Part shown: one piece after another, positions 33,837 to 45,732 of the stretch
How the letters are laid out: each line of letters begins with the position of its first letter
Position numbering within the stretch: the stretch's first letter is position 1
Notes under the pieces: model-generated
Seen by the model: the letters and a program-made list of their open reading frames with translations, nothing else
Databases searched by the model: none
Told to the model about the DNA's origin: nothing
Translations under genes and position numbers: made by a program
NCBI GenBank assembly: GCA_018296165.2
Contig: JACKQL020000083.1
Span: 62,001-126,000, forward strand
Source of the DNA: Termitomyces sp. T153
Lineage: Eukaryota > Basidiomycota > Agaricomycetes > Agaricales > Lyophyllaceae
DNA length: 64,000 nucleotides
Reading direction: 5' to 3'

Positions 33837-35349
33837 TCACGGCTGCACTCCATATCTCTTCTCTGTGTCCGACCCTCCTGATGCGGACGGGCTGTGTGTT
33901 CCGCGTATCCGCTGCGATGGCCGTGACCCGGGTGGCCCCTCTGTCGTATGGAACGTAAACGTTTCTAGAGACATCGTCGGCTCTGTCGCCTGGAACGTAT
34001 GTGTTCCTGCAGAAATCGTCGGTTCTGTCCCCCCGGGCATCAATCCTGATCCAAAATCGGAGAATAGCAGTGGCGAGGGATCCATGCGGCCTGTCGTTGT
34101 CGGACCCTTCTTTGATTTTGTTCCTTTCTTTGCCTTGCCAGGTCCACGCCGTCTCTGAACAGTAACGTACTCGCATTTGGATTTGCGGAGCAAGCAGTTC
34201 GAACATGATGGTTTCGTGCCGTCACAACGAAGTTTCCGACCTACACGAACATGAGACTCGGGCTTGGGTGATGACTTAATCCACTCACCTCGGCAGAAAT
34301 TGCACGCGACCGCTGTCTTTCTGAGGCTTCTACTCTTTTTGCTGTCATCTCCAACATCAGAATCCCGACGTCGTTTCTTGCCTTTTTGAAGGGCGCTGTA
34401 TGTCTCGTCGCCTTCGTCATCATTGTCAACTCTCCCATCACTTGAGGCATCCGAAACGGAACTCGGCGAGTAGCCAGACGGATGATCGCCGCCTGTCCTC
34501 GACCAACCCTGTGATGGGTTGGTTGACGTGAGTGGAAATTGCAGATAGTCTGGAGACAATTGCGAAGCATAGGATCTGCTTTGGTACGGTCCGGGCCAAG
34601 AAGGATAAAAAGCTGCACACCAGGGTAACATCAGAAATTCTTCCGAAAGCGGATACGGCAGAAGACATACACTGCGTTGAACCTTGCCTTAATGCTCCAG
34701 GATAACTTTCCGCCCCCCTATCCAGTATATCCCCGAAAAAGTTGTAGGGCTCGGGTCTAACGGTTTGTGCTGGCTGACTCGATCCTCGTCGTCCGCGGTT
34801 CCCTCTAGGTTCGTATGCTGTACGGGTGAAAGATGAGGGACCTGCTTCCCCCTCTCGCCATGAGCCACGAGGCGGTTCTGGTTCCCGTAGAAATGGTGGT
34901 TGGTGATTTTGGCTTTGATTTCGACGATAGTACGTCTGGTTAGGCAAGGAGGCATGGTACTGGGGGTCGCTGTAGATAGGGCCACCGTAATGTTGGCTTG
35001 ACGAGTGAGAGGGAAGCGGAAGAGGAATGTCTACGGGGCTGACTGGTCGGCGTATTTGGTAGGAATCTCCTGGGCGTGAATGTCTAATGTTGTAATTGGG
35101 ATAGTTCGGGCCACGAGGTGGGTCGACGGACGACAGAGGAGGGAGGGTGAAATGAGTGCGCATCGATGGAATTTCGCTTCGTTCGGTAAAATCTGCATTC
35201 CCGTGTCCTGAGGAACTTGGGAAAGGAAGAGTGGTGGCAAAGGCAGTAGTTGGTGAGATATCGCTATGTTGCGGGCGACTGTAAAGGTGGGGTATGAGAC
35301 TGCTGGGGAGAGAACTCTGTCTCAGCCCACGATTCCCCTTCTCCATAGT
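33837..35349 (-). CDS. Zn(II)2Cys6 fungal regulator, single cluster
   Basis: A probable nuclear transcription regulator. Three exons (35349-34671, 34612-34289, 34240-33837) encode 468 residues. The first 300 or so are disordered, rich in Pro, Ser, Tyr and Arg. A basic, acidic-flanked segment (KGKKRRRDSD) precedes one zinc cluster (Cys 330, 333, 340, 347, 350, 357; CX2CX6CX6CX2CX6C), followed by a basic stretch (QRRRGPGKAKKGTKSKKG) and a Ser/Thr-rich tail. The cluster is split by a phase-1 intron after CNFCR, exactly as in both clusters of the regulator at 30.4-31.5 kb. The start was set at 35349 (context ACTATGG); the frame is open to 35511, which would add 54 residues. DNA targets are unknown. 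Confidence 0.82.
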
Positions 35350-35795
35350 TGGGGCCGAAAATATTCGGTCAAAGGAAGGGAAATAGGGGGTGAGCGAAGC
35401 AGTGTTCAAGTGAATGCAACAGAGCAGAGGTCCCGAGCAAGTACAGAACCCATGCACTCTGGCTGAAGTGCCGTCCGGAGGGAGTCTTAGTGGAGAGAGA
35501 GGGGCGGACACGATCGATGTCGCGGAGGAAAATTGGAATGGTGGCCGACATAAAGATTACTTCCGCACGCTGTACATGTGTGCCCAGATCACAGAATTAT
35601 GGCCGTAAGTTCTAATATAATGTCAAGGGCTGTTGCAATCACGCTCGATGTTGTCCACTCTGTATGTACTCTGCTCTGTAAACTGCGTCGACCCTTGCAA
35701 GGTCTGGAGACGCGGGAACTTAAAATTAATTAGTGAGGTCGAGAAAGTGAAACACGATCGATTCCTGAAATTTCGGGTGACTCCTTTTGCCGAAT

Positions 35796-36297
35796 ATGGA
35801 GGCATTGACCCCAAAGAGTGGTACTCCTATTGCCAACTCTAAAAGATCGACGGTTTTACCAAGTGCAGTACGCGTCGACGCTCTCTCTCTCGAAGAACAA
35901 CTCTCGCTGAAGAAACTTCAATCACCGGATAAACTTTCCATTCCATCAAAAAGCCCGTTCCGGCCTTCTGCTAGAACCCCAAGAAAACGTTTTTTTCCCG
36001 ACGCGGGTGACAGCTCGCACCTGGAAACGACACAGGGTGCAGGCTGTACGCCTGTTGAACGAGCAAGATGAAGATCTTACTCGTCGGGCATCGCATCGCT
36101 CATCGTTCGGATATGAGCACCGATAATATGACTAAGCAACAGAAGACCTTGATGAATTATTGAGACTTGCACTTTCAGTCTATCAAACGCGCCATGAAAA
36201 GGTCCCTCACCTCGAAGGGGCATCTAATGGTGCCCTCACGGTCGTTATCCTCTTCCGTGAGACGGCTGAACCAAAAGCCAGGTCTGAACCGTTATAG
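35796..36297 (+). CDS. candidate small protein overlapping the ILV3 5' end
   Basis: From ATG 35796 (MEALTPKSGTPIANSKRS) a plus frame rich in Ser, Pro, Lys and Arg runs to a stop at 36071. A second open stretch at about 36137-36297 in another frame ([20 protein letters not shown]) could be joined by removing an intron ending GACTAAG at 36136. The product would be about 130 residues. The second part overlaps the ILV3 start (36194) in a different frame, so either transcripts overlap or this is not a real gene. Not recognised. Confidence 0.28.
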
Positions 36298-38517
36298 CAG
36301 AGTTATAACCCAACCGAAAGACCAAGGAGCCAGTCAGGTATCTCGGATATGTCAATATCGAAAAAAGACCGAATGTGTTGACTGCAGAGTAGGCAATGCT
36401 ATATGCTACTGAAGGTATCAAGAATGATGAGGACTTTAACAAACCTATGGTCGGTGTAGCGAGTGTTTGGTGAGTTTATCACCTTTGTATCATTTGTAGC
36501 CACTTCTTATAGAGTACAGGTATGAAGGCAACCCGTACGACAAAAATTTTGTCCTCTTGAAATTATTTACCTCCGTATTAGATGCAACAAACACCTCCTC
36601 GGTCTCGGCCAAGATATCAAGACTTCCCTATACAAATCCGACATTATTGGTTATCAATTCGGAACTGTTGGCGTTAGCGATGGTATCAGTATGGGCACAT
36701 TCGGAATGTCCTATTCTCTGCAGTCTAGAGACCTGATCGCCGACCAAGTCGAGACTGCTGCCGGAGGGCATCATCTTGACGGAATGGTCGTTGTTCCTGG
36801 TTGTGACAAGAACATGCCTGGTGTTCTGATGGCTCGTACGTCCGTATTGTTCTCATTTCTTGATAGCCGCTTAGCAATTTTCGTTTTCAGTCGGAAGATT
36901 GAACCGTCCCGGGCTTATGGTATACGGAGGAACCATTCGTGCGGGATCATGTGAAGGCGCTCCTCAACTAGACATTGTCTCCGCGTTCCAAGCGTATGGA
37001 AAGTACTTGCAAGACGGCAAGACATCCGACGCGGAGCAAGAACGCTATAACACAGTTCGTCATGCTTGCCCTGGCCCAGGAGCTTGTGGAGGGGTAAGTT
37101 TCGAGTTTGATTCGATGTAGTTATTTTATTCATGACGGAATGTAAAGATGTACACTGCGAACACTATGGCGAGTGCGGCCGAAGCCTTAGGCATGGCCCT
37201 ACCCGGTTCCTCATCATTCCCTGCCGAATCTGAAGAGAAGAAATCTGAATGCAGGTCCATTGGACCGGTAATGCTCGATCTTCTCGAGAAAAATATCCTT
37301 CCCAGAGACATCATGACGCGCTCGGCATTCGAAAATGCGATGGTTTGTCCTTTACCTTTGATTATGGTCATAAGCTTACCTCATGGTGATGATCAGGTGT
37401 TGACCATGATTCTAGGCGGGTCTACAAATGCAGTGCTGCATTTGATTGCTATAGCACATTCAGTCGGCATCGATCTGGGCATCGACGACTTCCAGGCGGT
37501 GGCCGATCGCACACCTTTCCTCGCAGATATCAAACCCAGTGGCAAATACGTCATGGAGGATATCTACAAAATTGGTGGTATCCCGAGTATGTCCTTTTTT
37601 GTTTTGATGCTGATTTAATCTGTTCAAATTCAACTTGCAGAGGTTCTTGCATATCTACTCAAGAACAAATTGATTGATGGCGATACCATGACCGTGACTG
37701 GTCTCACACTCGGCGAAAACTTGGACAGATGGACCCACAAACACGGTGAGCTGGATAGCTCACAAGACGTGATCCGACCATTGGAGAAGCCTATCAAGGC
37801 CACAGGACACATTAGGTGAATTTTTTTCTTTGCCAGAAAATAGAATTCAATGACTCATAACCGTTGACCTTGTCGCCAGAATACTCAAGGGAAACCTTGC
37901 TCCTGGTGGTGCTGTTGCCAAAATCACAGGAAAGGAGGGTCTAGGGTTCACTGGCAAGGCAAGGACATTTGACAGCGAAGACCTCTTTGTCAAAGCGGTT
38001 GAAAGCGGCTCAATCAAGAAGGGTGAAAAGACAGTCGCTATCCTTCGATACCTGGGTCCCAAAGGAGGTCCTGGTGAGTAATTGCGCGGACACTTGAAAT
38101 CTGACTAACTTTCGGAAAGGCATGCCCGAAATGCTGAAACCCACTAGCTTGATCATGGGAGCAGGCCTTGGACTGGATGTTGCCTGCATGACTGATGGCC
38201 GCTTCAGCGGAGGGTCCGTTTCAATTCTTCTCCTTGACATATTGCTCCTGATCCTATTGCACAGCTCTCACGGTTTCTGCATCGGACATGTGGTGCCAGA
38301 GGCCCAGGTCGGCGGGCCCATCGCCCTCGTGCAGGATGGTGACGTTATTTCCATCGACGCCGTTAAAAATACCATTGAGCTTCACGTTTCACCCGAAGAA
38401 TTGGAAAAACGTCGGGCCAAATGGGTCGCCCCTCCATTGAAAATCTCCCAGGGTACTTTATACAAGTACGTTAAAGCCGTCACTGATGCAAGCCACGGCT
38501 GCATCACCGATACATGA
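36194..38517 (+). CDS. ILV3: dihydroxy-acid dehydratase
   Basis: It catalyses the third common step of valine, leucine and isoleucine synthesis in mitochondria, using an iron-sulfur cluster. Eleven exons (36194-36337, 36393-36469, 36520-36534, 36582-36835, 36891-37093, 37148-37342, 37397-37586, 37641-37815, 37880-38073, 38120-38213, 38265-38517) give 597 residues. An Arg/Ser/Lys-rich transit peptide precedes [18 protein letters not shown]. Cluster-binding Cys lie in [22 protein letters not shown] and [18 protein letters not shown]. Also present are [29 protein letters not shown] and the C-terminal [22 protein letters not shown]. Exon 3 is only 15 nt. The frame is intact throughout. It has no functional neighbours here. 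Confidence 0.97.
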
Positions 38518-38791
38518 GATACTGTAGTCTGTTGATAGCACTTGCTGCCGAGGTTGTATGTAGGATGCATTAATACAATTCTCGGTGAGGAAACGAAGAC
38601 AATGCCGACCCTTATGTCACGGACATACTCAGGCTCCAACAAAAAGAACGCTACCCTTTACTTTTTTTCATACTGCGTTTTTTCTCTGCTTTGGGCATTT
38701 TGTGCTGTCGTCTTTCCCGAGCTTCTGCTTTAACAGCTTGCTTCCGTTCCTATCGTTGCGAATAAAAAGATGAAATGATATGTAGAGGGCG

Positions 38792-40637
38792 TTAACAAAC
38801 TTTTTTAGCGTTCTTATCCTCGTGTCGATGTCCTCTGGGTTTCCGTTCTACAAATCCATCCTTGTCTTTTATGTCGAAATCATGATCGTCCTTACCATCG
38901 CTCTCTTCGCCGCTCTCTAGCCCACTTTCTCCAGGCTCAGAGACTGATTCCTCAGGAGATCTTTCCTCAAACGGCGCGGGTGTCGTGTCATTAACGACAC
39001 CTATAGTTTTTGCATAAATAAGGCCGTCCCCTTCCCCGCGGACTAGCCTCTCGACATCCCGCTCTGGGTCATAGACTTCATTCAGGGTCCGCGGGATAAA
39101 TGACTGCATGAACACGGAATCCTCGTGGGCGGATGAAGACTTGAGATGACTGTCACTTGATGTTCCGACGTCAAGGGGCAAACTGCTGTCCTCTGTCTTT
39201 TCGATCCAGCTCTTGAGTACGGCCTCATCATCTTTTTGATCGTCACCTGAAAGCTGGACTTGCGTAATAAATTCGAAGCATCGGCGAAGACCAAGACACC
39301 GCACGCCCAATCGGCCGAAGAACTCCTCTACGTTTTTGATATCTTTGCGAAGAAAATCAAAGGCGGCGGGGTGATCATGCTCTACACTCTGCGAAACGTC
39401 AATAATGCATAGATGCCCTTCGTGATAGAGAATGTTGTATTCTGACAGGTCAGCGTGCACCAGCTTACACTGATGGAACATTTTACGGGCGAGAAGAACG
39501 AGTTCCACGTATAGGTCGCCACACCTATGGCTCGGTAGTTCGGCGTCTTTGAGTCTAGGTGATGCCCTGAAAATTTCTACACAACTCCGGTCATCTCGAA
39601 TAACAAAAAGCATACGCACCAGCCTTCCTTGTCGCCGACGAAAGACATAACAAGAACATTTTCCCGAACTTCGATTGGATCCGGGCAACGAATTCCTGCG
39701 GCTACCAGACGCCTCAGATTCCTCATTTCTTTCTCAGCCCAGAGCCGGACCATTTTTCGTGGATTGTGGCGGTTATATCCTCGTCGGAAGCGGAACTCTC
39801 CAGACACGTATTTATCACGGTCTTTGAAAATAAGGATAGAGGTCTTGTAAATTTTGAGTGCCAAATGCGTATTCTCAGGAGTCAAAGCATGATACACGTT
39901 TGCCTAGCAGTAATGAATAGTGCATCATCAAATACTCTAAGAACCATCGCTCACCTCTTTTCCAGTACTGATACATCCATTAATCTCACTAATGAGTCCT
40001 CTTCCAATCATCTTGAACAAAATGATCCGAGTTCTAGAATCCAGAACCTGCTCGATTGTGGCGCGGTCCGCTTTGTCCTTTAAATTGGCGTGCGCGCTTG
40101 GTCCTTTCCTATTTACACCGACCCCCATGACATAAGGTGTATCTATTTTAGCGATCCGTGAGTTGTATTTTGCTAGAGCAGCAAGTTGATCGGTTGTTTT
40201 ATCCTTGGCGTGACCTGCTGCTGAGGAGATCGTGCTACTTTTTGGATGATTGATCGCGGGAAGTGTCGCCACGGATTCAAACTTCTTGATCGAGGAGGAC
40301 GTGCCCTGGGCGTTTCCCATTCGTACAGCAACATGTTGTCGCAGCCTATTATATTGTTTTGTGAAGTCTGCGTCGATGAGTACACATGAAACACATCGAA
40401 AAATCAATAATACGCACCTCCCTCAGCAATCTCCCAATCTTCATCCTCGACACGATTGTCATCATACTCCTCATATATCTCATCTTTATCAGAATCCGAA
40501 TCTTCTGGCCATTCCAAGCCTTCAGAGTCGTAGCCAGCGGTGTCTATGAAAGAGTAATGCGCGCGATGGTCCTGGGTATGTACAGTTTCATAATCTTCCG
40601 CGTCGTCGAATTGATTTGGCTCTATGATGGACGCCAT
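38792..40637 (-). CDS. RIO1: RIO1 family serine/threonine kinase
   Basis: An atypical kinase/ATPase needed for the last steps of 40S ribosomal subunit maturation and for cell-cycle progression. Four exons (40637-40418, 40367-39955, 39903-39620, 39566-38792) encode 563 residues. An acidic N-terminus is followed by the RIO domain: P-loop STGKEANVYHAL (about 207-218, split by the second intron), [20 protein letters not shown], catalytic loop [17 protein letters not shown] (about 341-357) and the metal-binding [13 protein letters not shown]. The acidic, Lys-rich tail ([11 protein letters not shown] ... KNAKKVC) fits RIO1. It is transcribed divergently from the small membrane-protein gene with a 185-bp shared upstream region, and converges on ILV3. 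Confidence 0.95.
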
Positions 40638-40822
40638 TTAAACGGAGTGTTTGTAACTTTTTTGGACGTTTGTGATCAAGATCTTATCGTTATTACATAA
40701 TCGTATCGGACACTCCGCACTCCGACCACGACTAGCTCTCAGGCTTGTATGGTTACTCGTACGTTTCAGAAATGTCATTCTTAGATTTCACCCATTCTCA
40801 ATCTCTTGGTTTTAAACCATAG
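40638..40822. promoter_or_regulatory. divergent promoter region, RIO1 / membrane protein
   Basis: 185 bp separate the ATG codons of two divergent genes, so both core promoters must lie here unless 5' introns extend further. No clear TATA box is seen. Confidence 0.45.
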
Positions 40823-41511
40823 ATGCACTCCATCAGGAAACGAAGACCATTCAGGCCTACAGACGAAAATAGGACCAAAGAGGAGGATGAGTACATCCTC
40901 GACGAAGAAGGTTGGCGCCTACTCACTATGTTGACCAGATAGCTAATTCTGAGGCTAGAACAAGAAAAACTGATTGAGACGTTAAAGAAGGAAAATCAGT
41001 CATCTAACTATCATTTCATAACCATACTGCGAGTCCTCTTAATCCTCTCTTCCATCCTGTGAGTCTAGGCTTCAAAAATTCACGGCATCAGTACTTTAAC
41101 GCCGCTTACAAAAGCCAAATCATCTCATTATTCAACAACCCATTGCTGACTATCTTTCCTACAACGATACTCGACACCACTCCCGAAATCCCGTTGCCAA
41201 TACCGTTCACACTTCTCAACATGTTTTTACATTTCAATCTCGCGCTGGTCACGTTCCCTACTGAGCTGAGGTCGCTAAATATCTTCTCTGAAGCTGCACT
41301 GCATTCCTTTCCGTACCAATTAACTTACGCCGTTGCTGCAGTACCTCCGACATTGTCCATGTTCCTCCGTAAATCATGGCAGTCAACGGCATGGTGGGGT
41401 GTGACCATCCTTGTTGTTTTCACTGTTCAGACGGTGACATATTCGATCAACAAAGGGAACGAAAGCATCTCCGAGCTTGAGAGCATGCGATATGTCTCGC
41501 GAGGGGCGTGA
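40823..41511 (+). CDS. small multi-pass membrane protein, unknown
   Basis: Three exons (40823-40910, 40959-41058, 41115-41511) encode 194 residues. A charged N-terminus (MHSIRKRRPFRPTDENRTK) leads to a predicted membrane span (ITILRVLLILSSILQIISLF), further hydrophobic stretches near FTLLNMFLHFNLALVTF and the span WWGVTILVVFTVQTVTYSI, ending with a short Glu/Ser-rich tail. Exon joins keep the first span intact, which supports the model. I do not recognise the family. Topology suggests an organelle or ER membrane protein. It is divergently transcribed from RIO1. Confidence 0.7.
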
Positions 41512-41987
41512 ATGGCGAAATACCACGCATTCGACCAACCTTGATTATTAGTAGGATCGTAACATGTCGTATGTAGCAAGTAGTACGTAGTCTTCGGTCT
41601 CACTTTCATGTTTCGTCTTGACTTGTTCTCCCGCGCGATATTGCCCATCTTTTGCTTTTTCATGGTTTTTGTTTCCCCATCGTGTATGGCCTCGTTCACC
41701 TCGAACTTCATGTGCCAATATTTAAGATAACGGTATTGACCATCAGGAACTTCGATATTGGGAATCACTTGTCCTTTACAGCTGGTAACAGGCGATCGCG
41801 AGGTAGTTCAAGTAAATCTGAAATGGCGCAATTTTAAAACGTGGTCGTAGGAAAATCTTTCTCCGTGCTGGTTTCTTTAGTTCGGTCAAACGAAAAGTAC
41901 TTACTTCTAGACATGTCACTGCCCCCCTCTCTACTTACATAATTCAAACTATTCTGCAAGTCACAGCGACAAAGCTTGTGACGCCAA
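41512..41987. other. intergenic, no gene seen
   Basis: 476 bp between two plus-strand genes. Overlapping short frames on both strands show no family features. Confidence 0.5.
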
Positions 41988-42972
41988 ATGCTGTCTATTG
42001 AACCATTTGACTGCCACTGGCAGCGATTTGAGGCGATCTGTCGGCACATCCATGAGCAGCTGGTTGGTATGCCTTCATTACGGAAGGTTACATCGCAAAA
42101 GCGCGGTCAGTTTGCGATGGACCTGGCGTGTATCGCACTTTCTCTTCGGTACGCTCTAGTAGCGTTGGGTTACATGTGCTGATACGTTTTGAATTAATTG
42201 GGTGGCAGAACTGGTTGTCTCATAGATTGCATTTCCACCCCCGACCCTACACATGTCTTCGCAAATTTGATCACCGGCCTTCGAGTGGCGAGTTGGCTCA
42301 GAGTATATTGTGGCGGTCTAATTAAGCTGCTCAATCCTTAGGCATGCCCAGAGTTCGGTTCTATTGTCCATGTATATGAACCCACATCCGAGCAATCTTT
42401 TTTTGTAAACATCTCAATGTTGTTTGACAAACGTACGCCATACAACAAAACCGCGTATGTGCACCTTGGGCCTGATCCCTCTTCATTTTCGCTTGTACGC
42501 CGCCTCCGTAGTCTTCAATATGTTTTCTCAAATCAGTTCCCAGGCTGCCGGTCCACCGCCTGATCTCATATTTGCTCTCGACTCGCTGAAGGAAGTGCTA
42601 GCGGCTCAGACTACCCTCCCTTGCTCAATCACCATAAAACCAGGTCTGCCAGCGGAATCTGCGATTCCTCTAGCAGCTATCCTCCTTGAATATCCTGTGG
42701 CGTACATCCCCACGACATTGGATTCTCCATTTCTAAGCAATGTGACTCTGGATGTCTACGAATGCGTTTTGTCAATCGGCGAAACTGTCCACACACTACT
42801 GAAGTTCTCTTGCCCGTCCGAACTCGGCCAACAAAATTCCGACATGCTTGGTAAATCACACCTTATCAAATTCTTGACAGATACATATCTCCCTCGTATC
42901 CGCGCAATGACACTAATTGCGACATTCCAAGTCCTGCATACTAATCAAAACCTCGATCGCATCGCTCTTTAA
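41988..42972 (+). CDS. UPF0739/C1orf74-like protein
   Basis: Four exons (41988-42148, 42209-42284, 42342-42494, 42544-42972) encode 272 residues. The product starts MLSIEPFDCHWQRFEAICRH, contains LACIALSLRTGCLIDCIST and, after the middle, ILLEYPVAYIPTT then SNVTLDVYECVL and LLKFSCPSEL. The order of these blocks, a YPVxY segment followed by a PxxLxV segment and a short F(S/C)xPSEL, recalls the UPF0739 (C1orf74) family of unknown function. That match is from memory. No catalytic motif is seen. The stop lies 45 bp from the stop of the convergent PPWD1-like gene. Confidence 0.72.
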
Positions 42973-43017
42973 GAGGGTTATCATATAAGTATCCACTACT
43001 ACATATTTCAACTCCAT

Positions 43018-45528
43018 TTATTCAACCTCGACATTGATAATCTTAATGTCTTCGTAAGGCTTGTCTGTCTTGCTGACCTTAACATTCTCGATGTTATGAA
43101 CAACCTCGTAGCCCGAGATGACACGCCCGAAGATAGTGTGTTTTTTGTCAAGCCAAGGGGTTGCAGTGGTCGTGATAAAGAATTGGGAGCCATTGGTGTT
43201 GGGGCCTGCATTAGCCATACTGACTGTGTAGGGTCTGTTAAGAAATTAGTTGATGATAAGCAACTCATAAGTACACCAAAGACATGCCTGTCATGTTTCA
43301 ATTCATCAGAGAACTCGTCCTCAAATTCTCTGTCCCAAATTGACGTCCCCCCTGTCCCATCCCCAAGCGGGTCGCCAGTTTGAATCATGAATTTTGCGAT
43401 AACACGATGAAAGATGATACCCTCGAAAAATCCACTCCGTGCATGTCCGACGAAGTTCTCAACAGTCTTTGGAGCTTGCTGTGGGAATAATCGAAGGTGT
43501 ATGTCGCCAACTGTTGTGTGGATAGTAGCTGAGTTCGCCACGGGCGAAGGTCCAGTTCTGGCCGCAGGAGCAGCAGCAGCAACGTTTTGTTCATCCCGCG
43601 TAGGTCGTTCATTGAATATATCACGTTCCCCAAGTTTGTTGTCCCTTAGTAAGATTGGTGAGGTAAGATCTTGGACTAGTGTATTTGGAATGAACGTACT
43701 CAGGCTCGGAGCGAGTAAAGAGGTAAAATCGACCACGTTTGAATCCAGTGCAGAACAATGTTGGGTCTCGCTGCGCCTTATTAGCAAGAAGGGGATTAGC
43801 AGAGGCAGCCATAGCCTTCATCATCGTTGCAAGTAAGTATATATTGCAAGCTGACCAGAAGAATAGAGTAAGCAACGAACCATGGTTGTTATGCCTTTCT
43901 TAGCGGGTGCTCCTTGATACACACCAAGATTCAAAAACCGAACTGCTTCATCTTTTCCCAACAATCGAATGACACGGTTAGTAACAACATTAAGGACTCA
44001 GCCAATGTCAGCTCCGAGTGTTCTACTGTAAAGAAGATCAGGCTCACCTTTAATACCAAGTAGGGTAGGATAGATGATAAAAGATCCTGTTTCATCCCAT
44101 ATCACATTGATCCAACGACCAGGTGTGAAATTATCAGGGCCAGGCATCTCCAACTCCCGTTCAACAGCAAGACGGCGTCCAAACTCCATGTCTTCAACCT
44201 TATATGCAGCAGTACCAGCTTGTTGCATCTCCTGGACTGCCTCCAGGGACTCGTCGTACTTGCGCGTCATTTTACCGCTCAAAAAGTTGAAAATGCGGAC
44301 TTGGCGATCTGGCAAGGAGAATATGACAAAGGAAGACGAGTTCGGCGAGAGCGTGATGCATGTCGGGATGGACTTGGACTGTTTATAGATGAGCCATGAC
44401 TGAGAGGTAAGGGATGAGTGACGAGCGCACTTTTTTGAATTCGTATAAATCTGTCTCGCTCTTATATGACCATAGACCCTCCACGTTTTTGGGCAGAACA
44501 AAAGGCTCAACAGGCTGCCAATATTCGACAAATCCACCTTCATCCGCTGAAATTACTGTATCAAACTTGTCGCTGAACTTAAGAGACCTTGGTATCAGTG
44601 TACCACCTTTTCAGTTCTACGTAGCTTACTGTCATAATATGGACCGGGAAGCGATGCAAGGTCTCAATAGTTTCCAGGGGTTTGCCATCTCCCCGACCAT
44701 CGTATATCCGTATTGTACCAGATTTTGAGTCAGACCTGTCAGACAGTCAACGTATAAGAAGGACTTCAAGATGGGGAAAGGCGTACACTGCAAAGAGACC
44801 TTGAGCTTGTCCAGGCTTATGTACCCAGCAGCAGGTATGAGGAACGTATCCAAGCTTAATTATGTTAATCATGTCTGACAGATTGACTTCAGACTGAGGC
44901 ACAATTCGGCAACGACATTCGTACCGAAATTGACCACATCGAACACTTTTGCACTTCCGTCATCCGATACTGTCGCGAAAAGTTGGCCGTCTGCGCTAGC
45001 GGATACGGCAATAACTGGACTAAGATGTGCGCGGTAGTGCTTCACAAATTCTATTCCCTCGTCTTGCTTTTTCCATAGTTTGAGATGACCGTCAACAGAC
45101 GTTGTAATAAGAAAATCTGTCCTGAAATATCATATAAGCATGAAAATCTAAACGGATTAGCAGCCAAACCAACTTTGTGACTACGCAGAAGTTTATGGTG
45201 TCGCGATGCATGAAGCTCTTGTAATATTGGTCGGTGTTGGGTAAATGTTCAAGATACAGACGTTCATGTGGGAGCACTAAAGACAGTGTTCTGTATTCCT
45301 TGAGGCTCTACAGAGACTGAAAACGATATTGAACACACCTTTGCGTTTCTTCTTCGCGCCTCCGCCCTCATCAGGCATGGGCATCGGGCCAACGTCGTCG
45401 TCGTCGTCGTCATTTTCTACATGTCGATCTGGACTGACGCCTTCGGGCACCGTATCAACTTCCGGTTCGTAATTGTCATTGCGAAGACGTTTACCAAGAA
45501 CGGACGCGTCCTGCTCAGAATCTGACAT
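43018..45528 (-). CDS. WD40-cyclophilin peptidyl-prolyl isomerase (PPWD1-type)
   Basis: A spliceosome-associated prolyl isomerase. Eleven exons (45528-45339, 45276-45174, 45121-44925, 44874-44787, 44735-44630, 44577-44431, 44378-44048, 43996-43881, 43815-43700, 43644-43288, 43234-43018) give 655 residues, the size of PPWD1 orthologs. An acidic, nuclear-signal N-terminus ([11 protein letters not shown]) precedes WD40 repeats (for example [33 protein letters not shown]), then [16 protein letters not shown], then a cyclophilin domain (about 500-655) with [14 protein letters not shown] (catalytic Arg), [14 protein letters not shown] and [13 protein letters not shown]. The tenth intron has a GC donor (GCATGT). 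The key active-site residues are present, so it is likely active. Confidence 0.95.
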
Positions 45529-45732
45529 GAAGGTTGGAATAGTTGCAACAATCCACCAGGGATTTGAACAGCTTATTTAAATAAATAAATAATAATTAAG
45601 TATTCTTCTCAGCTCAGGAATTTTTTAACATTTCAATTTCACTCAAGAACGCAACGATCTACACTGGAGTAGTTTATAGAGGGTATCGGAATAGGAGATA
45701 GGAACGACAGGTCATACAAAGTGTTTCCAGGT
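45529..45732. other. spacer between PPWD1-like and AN1 genes
   Basis: 204 bp, AT-rich with a TTTAAATAAATAAATAATAATTAAG stretch just upstream of the PPWD1-like ATG. It must contain that gene's promoter. Confidence 0.4.

Noticed and set aside
36120..36140. Gcn4-type site upstream of ILV3 (ATGACTAAG)
   Set aside because: It deviates from TGACTCA at a key position and could equally be an intron branch/acceptor sequence.
24726..38517. Amino-acid biosynthesis gene cluster (ARO7 plus ILV3)
   Set aside because: The two genes belong to different pathways, lie more than 10 kb apart and are separated by unrelated genes. This looks like chance proximity.
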